Below are positions 54,643-63,210 of a stretch of 64,000 nucleotides of DNA, in pieces. Both the position numbers and the translations under genes were made by a program. The DNA is taken from assembly GCF_006715025.1 (NCBI RefSeq), contig NZ_VFMK01000001.1, forward strand, positions 1,178,001 through 1,242,000. Direction: 5' to 3'. How positions within the stretch are numbered: position 1 is the stretch's first letter; each line of letters begins with the position of its first letter. The notes below the pieces were generated by a model. It saw only the letters and a program-made list of their open reading frames with translations, was not told the origin of the DNA and did not search any database. Origin of the DNA: Serratia fonticola (lineage in GTDB: Bacteria > Pseudomonadota > Gammaproteobacteria > Enterobacterales > Enterobacteriaceae).

Positions 54643-57216
54643 ATGATGAGCACCCCACTTGTAGGAGTACAGGTTCCGCGCACCCGCCTGTTGCCGCTGC
54701 TGATTGCGCTGGCATTGGTGAATGGTCAGGTGTCTGCCGCACAACCCATCGAATTCAATACCGACGTGCTGGATATACAGGAGCGCGGCAATATCGATCT
54801 GGGGCGTTTTTCCCGAGGTGGGTATGTGATGCCGGGTGAATATAGCCTGCTGGTCAACATTAATCAGCAGGAACTGCCGGAACAATCAATTCCGTTCTAT
54901 CCGTCGGCAACGGATCCGAACGCGACGGAGGCTTGCCTGTCGACCGCTTTAGTCGCTCAACTGGGGTTAAAGGAAGAGTTTACCCGGCAACTGACCTGGT
55001 GGCATGACGGGCAGTGTCTGGTGATCAACAGTCTGGCAGGGATGACGGTACGCCCCGACCTGGGCAGCGATACTCTCTACCTCAATATTCCGCAAGCCTA
55101 CCTGGACTACAGCTCTCCGGATTGGGATCCGCCTGCGCGCTGGGATGAGGGGATCCCCGGATTGTTACTGGATTATAACCTCAATGCCCAGAGCCAGCGT
55201 CAGGAGCAGAATGACGGTGTCCAGAAGGGCTATAACCTGAGTGGTAACGGGCTGGTAGGAGCTAACGTGGGTAGTTGGCGATTACGGGCCAGTTGGCAGA
55301 CGCAAATTGACCACCAGACCGGCTCAGGGCAATCCAGCCAGCGGCAGTTTGAGTGGACGCAATATACCGCCTACCGGGCGATTGCCCGGCTTCGTGCCAA
55401 GTTGACGGTGGGTGAAGATTTCCTGAATTCCGACATCTTCGACAGCTTCCGCTACACCGGGCTGAGCCTGGTGAGCGATGACGCGATGCTGCCGCCAAAC
55501 CTGCGCGGTTATGCCCCGGAAGTGAGCGGGGTCGCGCGGACCAACGCCAGGGTGGTGGTCAGCCAGCAAGGGCGCGTGTTGTATGAAACGCTGGTGCCAG
55601 CCGGGCCGTTCCGTATTCAGGATCTGAGTAACGCGGTATCAGGGCTGATGGATGTGCGGATCGAAGAGCAGGACGGCAGTGTACAAGCGTTCAGCCTCAG
55701 TACGGCGAGTATCCCCTACCTGACGCGACCCGGGATGATCCGCTACAAGCTGGCGAGCGGGCGGCCAACAGATTGGCGGCATCGCACGCAGGGGCCGTTG
55801 TTTGCCAGCGGTGAATTTTCCTGGGGGGTCAGCAACGGTTGGTCACTGTTCGGCGGTGGCGTGGCGGCAGATGAGTACAACGCTCTGGCGCTGGGGCTTG
55901 GCCGCGATCTGATGGCGTTTGGGGCATTGTCGTTCGACGTGACTCAATCGCGGGCGCGCTTACCGCAGGGCGAAACCCTGAGTGGTGGCTCCTATCGTCT
56001 GCGCTATTCGAAGAACTTTGACCAGATTGGTGGTCAGGTGACCTTTGCTGGCTACCGCTTCTCCGAACGCAGCTTTATGACCATGGGGGAGTTCCTGGAG
56101 GTGCGTAACCTCGGCACCCGCAGCCAGAACAGCAAAGAGATGTACACGGTGTCTTACAGCCAGCAGTTCCGTGATATGGGGCTGACGGCCAACCTGAATT
56201 ACGACCATCAAACCTATTGGGATAGGGACGCCAACGATCGTTACAGCCTGTCGTTGATGCGTTACTTCGACGTTGGCCGCTTCAAAAATCTTAGCTTGTC
56301 GATGACCGCTTATCGCAACCAGTACAACGGACTGAATGACGACGGCGTGTTTCTGTCGATATCACTGCCTTGGGGCAATAGCGGTTCTGTGAGCTACAGC
56401 GGCACTCTGGATCGTAATGACAATACACATCGGGTGAGCTACTCCGACCGAGTAGGGGATCGTGGCAGTTATCAGGTGAGCAGTGGCTGGAATCGCCATG
56501 GTGCGCTGGCCAGCGGGTTCTACAGCCATCAGGCGGACTGGGCGCAGATTAACGCCACCGCCAGCGCTCAGTCGGGTAGCTACAGCTCAGTGGGGCTGGC
56601 GCTGCAGGGCGGGGCGACGGCGACATCAGAAGGGGCGGCGTTACACCGGGTCTCCATACCAGGTGGAACCCGTTTGCTGGTCGACACCGATGGTGTTGCC
56701 GACATCCCTATCCGTAATTATGGCGCACCGATACGCACCAACCGCTTTGGCAAGGCAGTGGTGGCGGATATCAACAGCTACTACCGCAGTCGGGTGAATA
56801 TCGATCTGGACAATCTGCCGGATAACGCTGAAGCGATGAAGTCAGTGGTACAGGCGACGCTGACCGAAGGGGCGATTGGCTATCGTCGGTTTGACGTGAT
56901 TGCTGGCGAGAAGGCGATGGCGGTTATCCGCCTGGCAGACGGCACGATGCCACCGTTTGGGGCCACGGTTCAGAACCTGAAAAAACGTGATGTCGGGATC
57001 GTCAACGACGGCGGTAGCGTCTATCTGAGCGGTATTGAGCGTGGCGAGACGATGACGGTTCACTGGGACGATCGGGCACAGTGCGAACTGACCTTGCCGG
57101 CGATATTGCCTGCAGGCGGTATGAGTGAACTGCTGTTGCCGTGCCGCACATTAACCCCGAAAACAGACACGACAGACCTGGCCGCAGTACAGACCAAGGC
57201 TGAGACCATACGATGA
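54643..57216 (+). CDS. fimbrial cluster 2 outer-membrane usher (MrpC/PapC-like)
   Basis: This 857-residue usher has a signal peptide ending QVSAA, then FNTDVLDIQERGNIDLGRF, the plug segment YAPEVSGVARTNARVVVSQQ, and C-terminal domains with MSELLLPCRTL. It shares long blocks with the cluster 1 usher, clearly a paralogue. The last codons overlap the chaperone start by ATGA, tighter than in cluster 1 (81-base gap). The start is the ATG at 54643, with AAAGG upstream. Confidence 0.95.
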   Translation: MMSTPLVGVQVPRTRLLPLLIALALVNGQVSAAQPIEFNTDVLDIQERGNIDLGRFSRGGYVMPGEYSLLVNINQQELPEQSIPFYPSATDPNATEACLSTALVAQLGLKEEFTRQLTWWHDGQCLVINSLAGMTVRPDLGSDTLYLNIPQAYLDYSSPDWDPPARWDEGIPGLLLDYNLNAQSQRQEQNDGVQKGYNLSGNGLVGANVGSWRLRASWQTQIDHQTGSGQSSQRQFEWTQYTAYRAIARLRAKLTVGEDFLNSDIFDSFRYTGLSLVSDDAMLPPNLRGYAPEVSGVARTNARVVVSQQGRVLYETLVPAGPFRIQDLSNAVSGLMDVRIEEQDGSVQAFSLSTASIPYLTRPGMIRYKLASGRPTDWRHRTQGPLFASGEFSWGVSNGWSLFGGGVAADEYNALALGLGRDLMAFGALSFDVTQSRARLPQGETLSGGSYRLRYSKNFDQIGGQVTFAGYRFSERSFMTMGEFLEVRNLGTRSQNSKEMYTVSYSQQFRDMGLTANLNYDHQTYWDRDANDRYSLSLMRYFDVGRFKNLSLSMTAYRNQYNGLNDDGVFLSISLPWGNSGSVSYSGTLDRNDNTHRVSYSDRVGDRGSYQVSSGWNRHGALASGFYSHQADWAQINATASAQSGSYSSVGLALQGGATATSEGAALHRVSIPGGTRLLVDTDGVADIPIRNYGAPIRTNRFGKAVVADINSYYRSRVNIDLDNLPDNAEAMKSVVQATLTEGAIGYRRFDVIAGEKAMAVIRLADGTMPPFGATVQNLKKRDVGIVNDGGSVYLSGIERGETMTVHWDDRAQCELTLPAILPAGGMSELLLPCRTLTPKTDTTDLAAVQTKAETIR

Positions 57217-57977
57217 TGAGAGATGACATGAAAAAAGCAACCATGGGCATGGCGCTGGCCGCCACAACGCTGCTGTGTGCACTGACGACCCAGGCCCAGG
57301 CGGCCATCGCGCTGGACCGCACTCGGGTTATTTTCCCAGGGGGAGACAAGTCAGTCAGTCTCAGCGTCAACAATGATAACCCGCAATTGCCGTATCTGGC
57401 ACAGGGATGGATAGAAGATGCAAAGGGCAATAAGGTGACCAGCCCGTTGACGGTGCTGCCGCCGGTGCAAAGGATTGAACCCGGCGCGAAGAGCCAGGTA
57501 AAAATCCAGGCGCTGCCAGTATTGAGCCAGCTGCCGCAGGATAGGGAAACGCTGTACTACTTCAACCTGCGTGAAATTCCGCCGAGAAGTGATAAGGCGA
57601 ACACGCTGCAACTGGCACTGCAGACGCGTATCAAACTGTTTTATCGGCCAAAGGGGTTGGTGAAAACCACCGCTGAGATGGCAACCCCGTGGCAGGAACA
57701 GCTGACGTTGACCAGGCAAGGTGACAAATATGTGGTGAATAACCCGACCCCTTACTACGTGACGCTGGTGGATGCGGGGAGCCAAAAGGGCGTGAGTGCT
57801 CCGGGTTTTGAGCCACTGATGCTGGAGCCGAAAAGCAGCGCACCATTGGGGGTGAGCGCATCCGTTATGGGGAGTACCCCAGTGCTGACTTACGTTAATG
57901 ACTACGGTGGACGCCCGCTGCTGACGTTCCGCTGTAACGGGGCGGATTGTCAGGTAGTACCGGTGAAGAAGAATTAA
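57213..57977 (+). CDS. fimbrial cluster 2 periplasmic chaperone (MrpD/PapD-like)
   Basis: This 254-residue chaperone has a signal peptide ending TQAQA, then AIALDRTRVIFPG, YYFNLREIPPRSDKANTLQ and RIKLFYRPKG, with the two conserved cleft residues (R in DRTR, K in RIK). It is very similar to the cluster 1 chaperone, so subunit exchange between systems is plausible. The translation start may be the coupled ATG at 57213 or the in-frame ATG at 57228 before KKATMG. Confidence 0.93.
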   Translation: MMRDDMKKATMGMALAATTLLCALTTQAQAAIALDRTRVIFPGGDKSVSLSVNNDNPQLPYLAQGWIEDAKGNKVTSPLTVLPPVQRIEPGAKSQVKIQALPVLSQLPQDRETLYYFNLREIPPRSDKANTLQLALQTRIKLFYRPKGLVKTTAEMATPWQEQLTLTRQGDKYVVNNPTPYYVTLVDAGSQKGVSAPGFEPLMLEPKSSAPLGVSASVMGSTPVLTYVNDYGGRPLLTFRCNGADCQVVPVKKN

Positions 57978-58039
57978 TTCGCACCGGACGTGCCAGGTCA
58001 CAGGGAGAGGGCGCGGTCATGTCTGCAAGGAGAGAACGT

Positions 58040-58576
58040 ATGCAACAACATTATCCTGTTCCTGGCAAGTATCGCCAAAGGGGCATGAAATCAAGAGGCT
58101 CGGGTTATTGTCGCATTGGGGCGCTGTTAGGTGTCTTGCTGACGAGCGTTCCGGTCAACGCGATGCAAGTGAATATTCGTGGGACGGTGATCCTGCCGCC
58201 ACCCTGTACGATTAATAATAATCAGACTATCCGGGTGGATTTTGGTGATGAGGTGATGACTACGCGAATTGATGGCGTCAACTATAAGCAGGTCATCAGC
58301 TATACCCTGGATTGTGACATCCAGAAAACCAACGACCTGAAAATGAGCATACAGGGGGGGCCCGCCGGTTTTAATTCTGGCTTGTTGAGTACCAATAAAC
58401 CCGACTTGGGTATCGCGTTGTATCAGGGAACGCAGCAGGTGAATATCAATAGTTGGTTTAATTATACCTACCCCAATCAGCCCGTGCTGTATGCCGTGCC
58501 GGTCAAGCGGAGCGGGGCCACGTTGACTGGCGGTGAATTTGCCGCTTCCGCGACGCTATTAATTGATTACCAGTAA
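58040..58576 (+). CDS. fimbrial cluster 2 minor subunit (MrpE-like)
   Basis: This minor pilin of about 178 residues has LPPPCTINNNQTIRVDFGDE, MTTRIDGVNYKQVISY and the C-terminal ATLLIDYQ. The frame is open from 57947, overlapping the chaperone. ATG 58040 after AAGGAGA is preferred, though ATG 58019 and ATG 58085 (direct signal peptide) are possible. It is the homologue of the cluster 1 subunit at 14756, sharing the MTTRxDGxNY block and WFNYTYPNQPVLYAVPVKRSG. Confidence 0.82.
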   Translation: MQQHYPVPGKYRQRGMKSRGSGYCRIGALLGVLLTSVPVNAMQVNIRGTVILPPPCTINNNQTIRVDFGDEVMTTRIDGVNYKQVISYTLDCDIQKTNDLKMSIQGGPAGFNSGLLSTNKPDLGIALYQGTQQVNINSWFNYTYPNQPVLYAVPVKRSGATLTGGEFAASATLLIDYQ

Positions 58577-58594
58577 ACAGAGGGAGCATATGCC

Positions 58595-59083
58595 ATGCGG
58601 ATTTTGTTGTTATCCCTGCTGGTAGCGGGTTTGAGTGGTTATTTACCGGCACTATCAGCCGCAGGGGGCGATATGGAATTCCGAGGAACATTACTTGAGC
58701 CACCTCCCTGCACCATCAATAGCGGCAATAATATCATCGTTGATTTCGGCCTGAAGGTGGGTATTAAAAAGGTGGATGGCGTCAATTATATGCAGGACAT
58801 TAATTATGACCTGGTTTGTGAACCTAATATCCACAGCTGGGTATTGAAGCTGAAACTCACGGGGAACAATACCTCTTTTGATAATGCAGCGGTACAAACC
58901 AATATTAATGGTCTGGGGATTAAAATTCTACGTGATGGTCAGCCCTTTGTTCTTGGCAGTGAAATTACCACCACGCCAACCAGTAAGCCCCAGCTAAAAG
59001 CTGTGCCGATACAACAACCAGGCGTATTGCTGACGGAAGGTGCCTTTGAAGCGGCGGCAACACTTCAGGCTGACTATCAATAA
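58595..59083 (+). CDS. fimbrial cluster 2 minor subunit (MrpF-like)
   Basis: This 162-residue minor pilin has a signal peptide ending ALSAA, the FRGTLLEPPPCTIN and FGLKVGIKKVDGVNYMQDI blocks and a C-terminal ATLQADYQ. AGGGAG precedes the ATG, 18 bases after the previous stop. It is the counterpart of the cluster 1 gene at 15306. Confidence 0.88.
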   Translation: MRILLLSLLVAGLSGYLPALSAAGGDMEFRGTLLEPPPCTINSGNNIIVDFGLKVGIKKVDGVNYMQDINYDLVCEPNIHSWVLKLKLTGNNTSFDNAAVQTNINGLGIKILRDGQPFVLGSEITTTPTSKPQLKAVPIQQPGVLLTEGAFEAAATLQADYQ

Positions 59084-59095
59084 CAGGGAGGCAAG

Positions 59096-59629
59096 ATGAG
59101 GCGATTTTCAGCACTGTTACTGCCCCTGGCTGTAGGGTTAATGGGGTTCGCGGGTCTGTCCTCGGCAGACGATAACTTGCGTTTCAGAGGAGCGCTGGTG
59201 GCAGAACCCTGTACCTTGCGGGTGGAAGATGAAAATATCAATATCGACTTTGGTTCGATAGTTGAGAAATATATTTATATCAATGGTCGAACGTTGGGGG
59301 AGCCTTTGGTATTGCATCTTGATGATTGTGATATCAGCCTGGGGAATATGGTGAAGCTGACGTTTTCCGGTATTGAAAATACCCGGTTGAATGGACTGTT
59401 GGCGATATCCGGCGCAAGCCAGACCAGCGGTATTGCCATTGGTATTGAAACGCCGCAGGGCAATCTGGTGGCGCTCAATACCGGCAGTTATAACCAGGGA
59501 CTGCTTGCAGGCAATAATACCCTCAGCTTGCGGACCTATGTGCAGGGTGAGCCTGATGCGATTAGCCAAAAAAGCATTAATCCCGGCGGCTTTACTGCCA
59601 GTGCGACATTTTTATTGGAATATGAGTAG
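59096..59629 (+). CDS. fimbrial cluster 2 minor subunit (MrpG-like)
   Basis: This 177-residue pilin-like subunit has a signal peptide ending LSSA, FRGALVAEPCTLR, FGSIVEKYIYINGRTLG and a C-terminal TFLLEYE. It is the counterpart of the cluster 1 gene at 15812. It starts 12 bases after the previous gene, with GGGAGG at the ribosome site. Last pilin-like subunit before the tip gene. Confidence 0.88.
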   Translation: MRRFSALLLPLAVGLMGFAGLSSADDNLRFRGALVAEPCTLRVEDENINIDFGSIVEKYIYINGRTLGEPLVLHLDDCDISLGNMVKLTFSGIENTRLNGLLAISGASQTSGIAIGIETPQGNLVALNTGSYNQGLLAGNNTLSLRTYVQGEPDAISQKSINPGGFTASATFLLEYE

Positions 59630-59709
59630 CCTGTAATACGGCTTACCCTGAAATCAACGGCGTGAGTGATTGCTTGCGCGGTGGATAAGGGATGATCACA
59701 GGGGTATTT

Positions 59710-60537
59710 ATGCAAGCCATCAGAATGATTCTTTTGGCTGTCACGTTGCTGACAGCCTATAGTGCCAACAGCGCGATTTATTCATATATTACCAAAAGTG
59801 AGGGGACACCCTCGAACGCTAAATATTGGTGGACCATTGAATATTGGGACACGGTTGATGCTACACCGAACCCCTGTTACCGATGGGCACAATGCACGGC
59901 CTTTATCGGCCACCGCCACAGTGATGCCGGTGAGTCTGGTAACTGGGTGTCGGATGGTAATGAATATATTGATAATATTCAGACTCTGGCGACGGTCGGG
60001 GAAGTGGGGGCCGCTTTTCAGCGCAAATACACTTTGCCGCGTAGCGGTACCCAAAGTCACAGTGGGCCTGCCGTAACTCAGGAATGCGTCGGCATCTACT
60101 ATAAGGCAGCCTCAGGGACGTCGGGTGCGCAGGGCAACCCGATGATGCCCAGTAGCCTGTGCGGTATTGTACCGCCACCGGTGGGTAAATGTGAGTTCAC
60201 CGAAACCAGTATTGAACTGAGTCACGGTCAGGTTCAGTTGAAAGATATTGAAGGACATCAGGCCCGGCAGACCGGCTATGTCCGTTGCACCCAGGAAATG
60301 GATGTTATGGTCTACGCCGCGGGGGCGGGTGGCAATGGTATGGTTAACCTCAGAAGCGACGGTAGCCTGCAAACCCGCTTGACCATTGGTGGTGTGAGTG
60401 GGGCCACGGGCATTCGGATACATGCCATGCCAGATATCAAGATGCCGGTGGAGTTTGCTTCTACGTTGACCAAGGTGGGCGCGGTGGAGGCCGGTGATTT
60501 CTTCGGTTCTGCCACGGCGATTCTGACCATGCCTTAG
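59710..60537 (+). CDS. fimbrial cluster 2 tip adhesin (MrpH-like, probable zinc ligands)
   Basis: This protein of about 275 residues has a signal peptide (1-22), an N-terminal receptor domain and a C-terminal pilin domain from about residue 160 (KCEFTETSIELSHGQVQL). The receptor domain has His68 and His70 in GHRHSD and His117 in TQSHSG, with cysteines at 56 and 62. As I recall, MrpH of Proteus binds zinc through His72, His74 and His117, so order and spacing match closely. ATG 59710 follows AGGGG and is preferred to the ATG at 59692. It is probably a metal-dependent adhesin or biofilm factor. Confidence 0.82.
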   Translation: MQAIRMILLAVTLLTAYSANSAIYSYITKSEGTPSNAKYWWTIEYWDTVDATPNPCYRWAQCTAFIGHRHSDAGESGNWVSDGNEYIDNIQTLATVGEVGAAFQRKYTLPRSGTQSHSGPAVTQECVGIYYKAASGTSGAQGNPMMPSSLCGIVPPPVGKCEFTETSIELSHGQVQLKDIEGHQARQTGYVRCTQEMDVMVYAAGAGGNGMVNLRSDGSLQTRLTIGGVSGATGIRIHAMPDIKMPVEFASTLTKVGAVEAGDFFGSATAILTMP

Positions 60538-60554
60538 GTCGAGAGCGTCATACC

Positions 60555-60587
60555 AACGAGGCTCATGCCGAGCCTCGTTACCTTTAT
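60555..60587 (+). terminator. terminator after fimbrial cluster 2
   Basis: AACGAGGCTC/GAGCCTCGTT forms a 10-bp perfect stem with a five-base loop, followed by ACCTTTATT. The tail is not T-pure. It ends the operon. No gene is seen in 60588-60837. Confidence 0.7.
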
Positions 60588-60837
60588 TGGTTATTGAATA
60601 ACATTTCCCTCTTTCCGCGACTTTTTAGCCACTCAGCGTCACGCGGGTGGTTAGTGGTCAGCAGCAGGCTGATATCCCCTCACGAAACGATTTATCTCAC
60701 TGACAGAAATGTTATCTGGCGGTCATGTTGATGTCAGGCGGTTGCCATAGACTATCTGAACTCACGTTGCAGAGCGGTTGGAATGTTCGCGTGAAACCCA
60801 CGCGCAGAGGAGCAACGATTTATTTCAGGGGGATGGC

Positions 60838-61449
60838 ATGGGGAGATTGGCCTCGGTTAAATGGATAACGGTAATGCTATTGTTAATATCCATGGCAATA
60901 CCTGTATTTGCATCAGCCAATCAGGTTTCAGCGACATCAGGGAAGCAAAAGGTAAAGGCGCTAATCGTTTATTACTCGTGGTCCAACAATACCCGAACCA
61001 TGGCCGAGTTTATGCAGCGCCACACGGGATTTGATATGGAAGAGTTGGACGTGGTTAAGCCTTATATACGTGACTATGAAACTTTACTCGATCAGGTTCG
61101 GGAAGAAGAAAAACGAGGATATCTGCCAGAGCTGAAGCCTTTGAAATCGGACCTGGCCGCATATGATGTTATTTTTGTCGGTTCTCCGCTGTGGATTTAT
61201 ACCCTATCGTCGCCGGTGATGTCGTTCCTGAGCAGTAACGACTTATCCGGCAAAGTGGTCATCCCTTTCGCTACCAGAGGAACCTCGACGCCGGACAGGT
61301 TATACGCCAAGTTTGCCGAGCTGTGTCCTGGTTCTCGTCTGATGACGGGTTTTGATATCACCCGCGGTGGATTTCATGACGCACAGCCTGCGCTGATTAA
61401 CTGGCTGGATCACACCGTCAACGAATTGGAAGAAAATACGCTTCAATAG
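60838..61449 (+). CDS. exported flavodoxin-like protein
   Basis: This protein of about 203 residues has a signal peptide (WITVMLLLISMAIPVFASA) and a flavodoxin-type FMN phosphate loop (YYSWSNNTRTMAEF), with SPLWIYTLSSPVMSFL as the flavin-contacting loop. Flavodoxins normally act in the cytoplasm, so an export signal is notable; a membrane-anchored form is possible. ATG 60838 after AGGGGGA is preferred to the TTG at 60778. It is followed 20 bases later by a second such gene. Confidence 0.8.
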   Translation: MGRLASVKWITVMLLLISMAIPVFASANQVSATSGKQKVKALIVYYSWSNNTRTMAEFMQRHTGFDMEELDVVKPYIRDYETLLDQVREEEKRGYLPELKPLKSDLAAYDVIFVGSPLWIYTLSSPVMSFLSSNDLSGKVVIPFATRGTSTPDRLYAKFAELCPGSRLMTGFDITRGGFHDAQPALINWLDHTVNELEENTLQ

Positions 61450-61469
61450 CAGGATAGACTGAGGGTGAT

Positions 61470-62438
61470 ATGAAAAGGTTACTGTTTATAATTCTATCCA
61501 TATTTCTCGCCTTGCTTTCTTCTCGCTCGGTATCAGCAGCAATAAAGGAACCGACAAACCAAGGGAATAGTTTGATTGTTTATTACTCCCTTTCTGGCAA
61601 TACTAAAACAATTGCCGGATATATTCACAAGTGGGTTGGCGGTGAGATAGCAGAAATTAAAACGCTACATGCTTATCCTGATGAGTTTGAAGCAGTGGTC
61701 TTGCAGGCCAGGAGGGAGCGGCAGGAGAATTATTTACCACCGATACAACCATTGCGTGTCGATCTGAAGAATTATGATGTTATCTACCTGGGTTTTCCTA
61801 TCTGGGGTACAACCCTCCCTCAGCCGATGGCAACATTTCTCTCTCAACATGATCTGGCGGGTAAAACACTTATTCCGTTCAGCACTCATGATGGTTTTGG
61901 CCTTGGTCGCAGCCGTCAGGCAATAAATGCATATGCGCCTGCAGCAACGTTGCTTGAAAGCTTTGAGATGGTGGGGGCTGACGTACGCATTGGGGAACCC
62001 CGGGTTCAGCAGTGGCTAAGCAAACTGTCATTACTGCCGTCAGCTCACGCCGCCGAGGCGTTACACCACACGCCGATTACCGTCACCATCGGGGAGGTAA
62101 AGTTGAATGGTTTTTTAAATAATAGTGTTGAAAGTCAGCAGTTTACTAAAATGATGCCGCAAGCGATTGCGATGGTGGGTTTCGGTGGCCGAGAATATTA
62201 CGGTGGTATTGACCAAACCATTAGCGCTCAGCGCGAGGGGCAGCTTCATTTTGACGATGGGGATATAACCTATTGCCCGCAAAATAATACTATCGCCATC
62301 TTTTATGCGCAAACAGACCGCCCTAATTTAACCATGAAAGTGATCCCCTTGGGTAAGGTCACTTCTGATTTATCCCCATTTCAACATTTTGGGCGTTCGG
62401 CAACGGTGACTTTTGAACCGGCAAAGCAGGCGGATTAA
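61470..62438 (+). CDS. exported flavodoxin fused to a cyclophilin-like domain
   Basis: This 322-residue protein has a signal peptide (about 1-23), a flavodoxin domain (YYSLSGNTKTIAGY; FPIWGTTLPQPMATFL) to about residue 185, a linker with a second SAHA segment, and a C-terminal cyclophilin-like domain (ITVTIGEVKLNGFLNN; EYYGGIDQTI; CPQNNTIAIFYAQTDRP). The second domain resembles the Cyclophil_like family found beside flavodoxins. It may be a periplasmic electron carrier, but its partner is unknown. It is downstream of its paralogue and forms an operon with it. Confidence 0.82.
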   Translation: MKRLLFIILSIFLALLSSRSVSAAIKEPTNQGNSLIVYYSLSGNTKTIAGYIHKWVGGEIAEIKTLHAYPDEFEAVVLQARRERQENYLPPIQPLRVDLKNYDVIYLGFPIWGTTLPQPMATFLSQHDLAGKTLIPFSTHDGFGLGRSRQAINAYAPAATLLESFEMVGADVRIGEPRVQQWLSKLSLLPSAHAAEALHHTPITVTIGEVKLNGFLNNSVESQQFTKMMPQAIAMVGFGGREYYGGIDQTISAQREGQLHFDDGDITYCPQNNTIAIFYAQTDRPNLTMKVIPLGKVTSDLSPFQHFGRSATVTFEPAKQAD

Positions 62439-62912
62439 GTTGAAACCTGTACGCTGGTTTAACTACGGCAGTGATTCGGTGCTTCAAGACAGCCCTTCAG
62501 CCTATCGACTGTGAAGCACCAATTGCGCTACCTGCGAGACCGGGCTGGTATATTGAGCTGGTGATAAATGTTAGGAACCAAAGTTCATGTCGTTCTTCAT
62601 TAGATAATCTGGAGGAAGAGGAGTAGGCATGAGATAAAGACATAAAATAAATTAATGAAATAACTGTATGCATGTCGCACCTGCGGTGGAGTGTGCCAAT
62701 GTTAGTTCAATATCAGATGAAAAGAATGAAAGCAGATCTATCAAAATCATTAAGGGAATGAGCAATATTAAAAAATTAAATATTCATTAATTGTCAAGGT
62801 GTTGTGAATTAATTAACTTATTGTCATTTTAGTTCTTTATGGGGAAAGGCTGATTTATTGGCAAAAATGGGCGCTTCGTCAAATTTATATATTTTAATTA
62901 TGGATGCGTGAT
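62439..62912. other. AT-rich intergenic region before tnaC
   Basis: About 475 bases without a gene. GGTGCTTC and GAAGCACC (near 62478-62520) could pair across a 27-base loop and act as a weak 3' end for the flavodoxin operon. Otherwise nothing recognisable. Confidence 0.4.
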
Positions 62913-62916
62913 GAAG

Positions 62917-62958
62917 TGTGATTGTTATCACGGATAAATTCTGAATAATCGATACTTT
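62917..62958 (+). promoter_or_regulatory. tna promoter with CRP site
   Basis: TGTGA-N6-TCACG at 62917-62932 is a near-consensus CRP site. A candidate -10 element (GATACT/TACTTT) lies at 62951-62958, which places CRP near -41. Known tna operons are CRP-dependent; start-site position is inferred. Confidence 0.7.
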
Positions 62959-62990
62959 AAAGTTCCCTTTCACCCATAGAGGACGATGTA

Positions 62991-63086
62991 ATGAAACATA
63001 AATCGTTTTATCGCCTCATTGCCGCAGGCGGTTTAAACTCCTGGTATAATATTGATCCACGCATCACTGACGACTTTCCGCGTTAA
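62991..63086 (+). CDS. tnaC: tryptophanase leader peptide TnaC
   Basis: This 31-residue leader peptide is too short for most gene finders. It has WYNID (W18, D22) and a proline at 30, so Trp-to-Pro spacing is 12 and Trp-to-Asp spacing is 4, the same as in E. coli TnaC (W12, D16, P24). GAGGA precedes the ATG. Excess tryptophan stalls the ribosome at the end of TnaC and blocks Rho from ending transcription before tnaA. Here an arginine follows the proline before the TAA, whereas in E. coli the proline is last. Confidence 0.88.
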   Translation: MKHKSFYRLIAAGGLNSWYNIDPRITDDFPR

Positions 63087-63210
63087 TCCTCCATTGTTTT
63101 TATCTCAACTGAATAACTAACTAAACACTGCGTTTGGTCGGTATTTTCTGCGCTATTTATTCGCTGGAAATAATGACCTTGCGGCGAGATAGACTATTGG
63201 AGAAAATAAT
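63087..63210 (+). promoter_or_regulatory. tnaC-tnaA Rho-dependent attenuation spacer
   Basis: The 124-base spacer is shorter than the roughly 220 bases of E. coli. It is where rut and Rho pause sites would lie. No strong Rho-independent terminator is seen. Confidence 0.55.
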
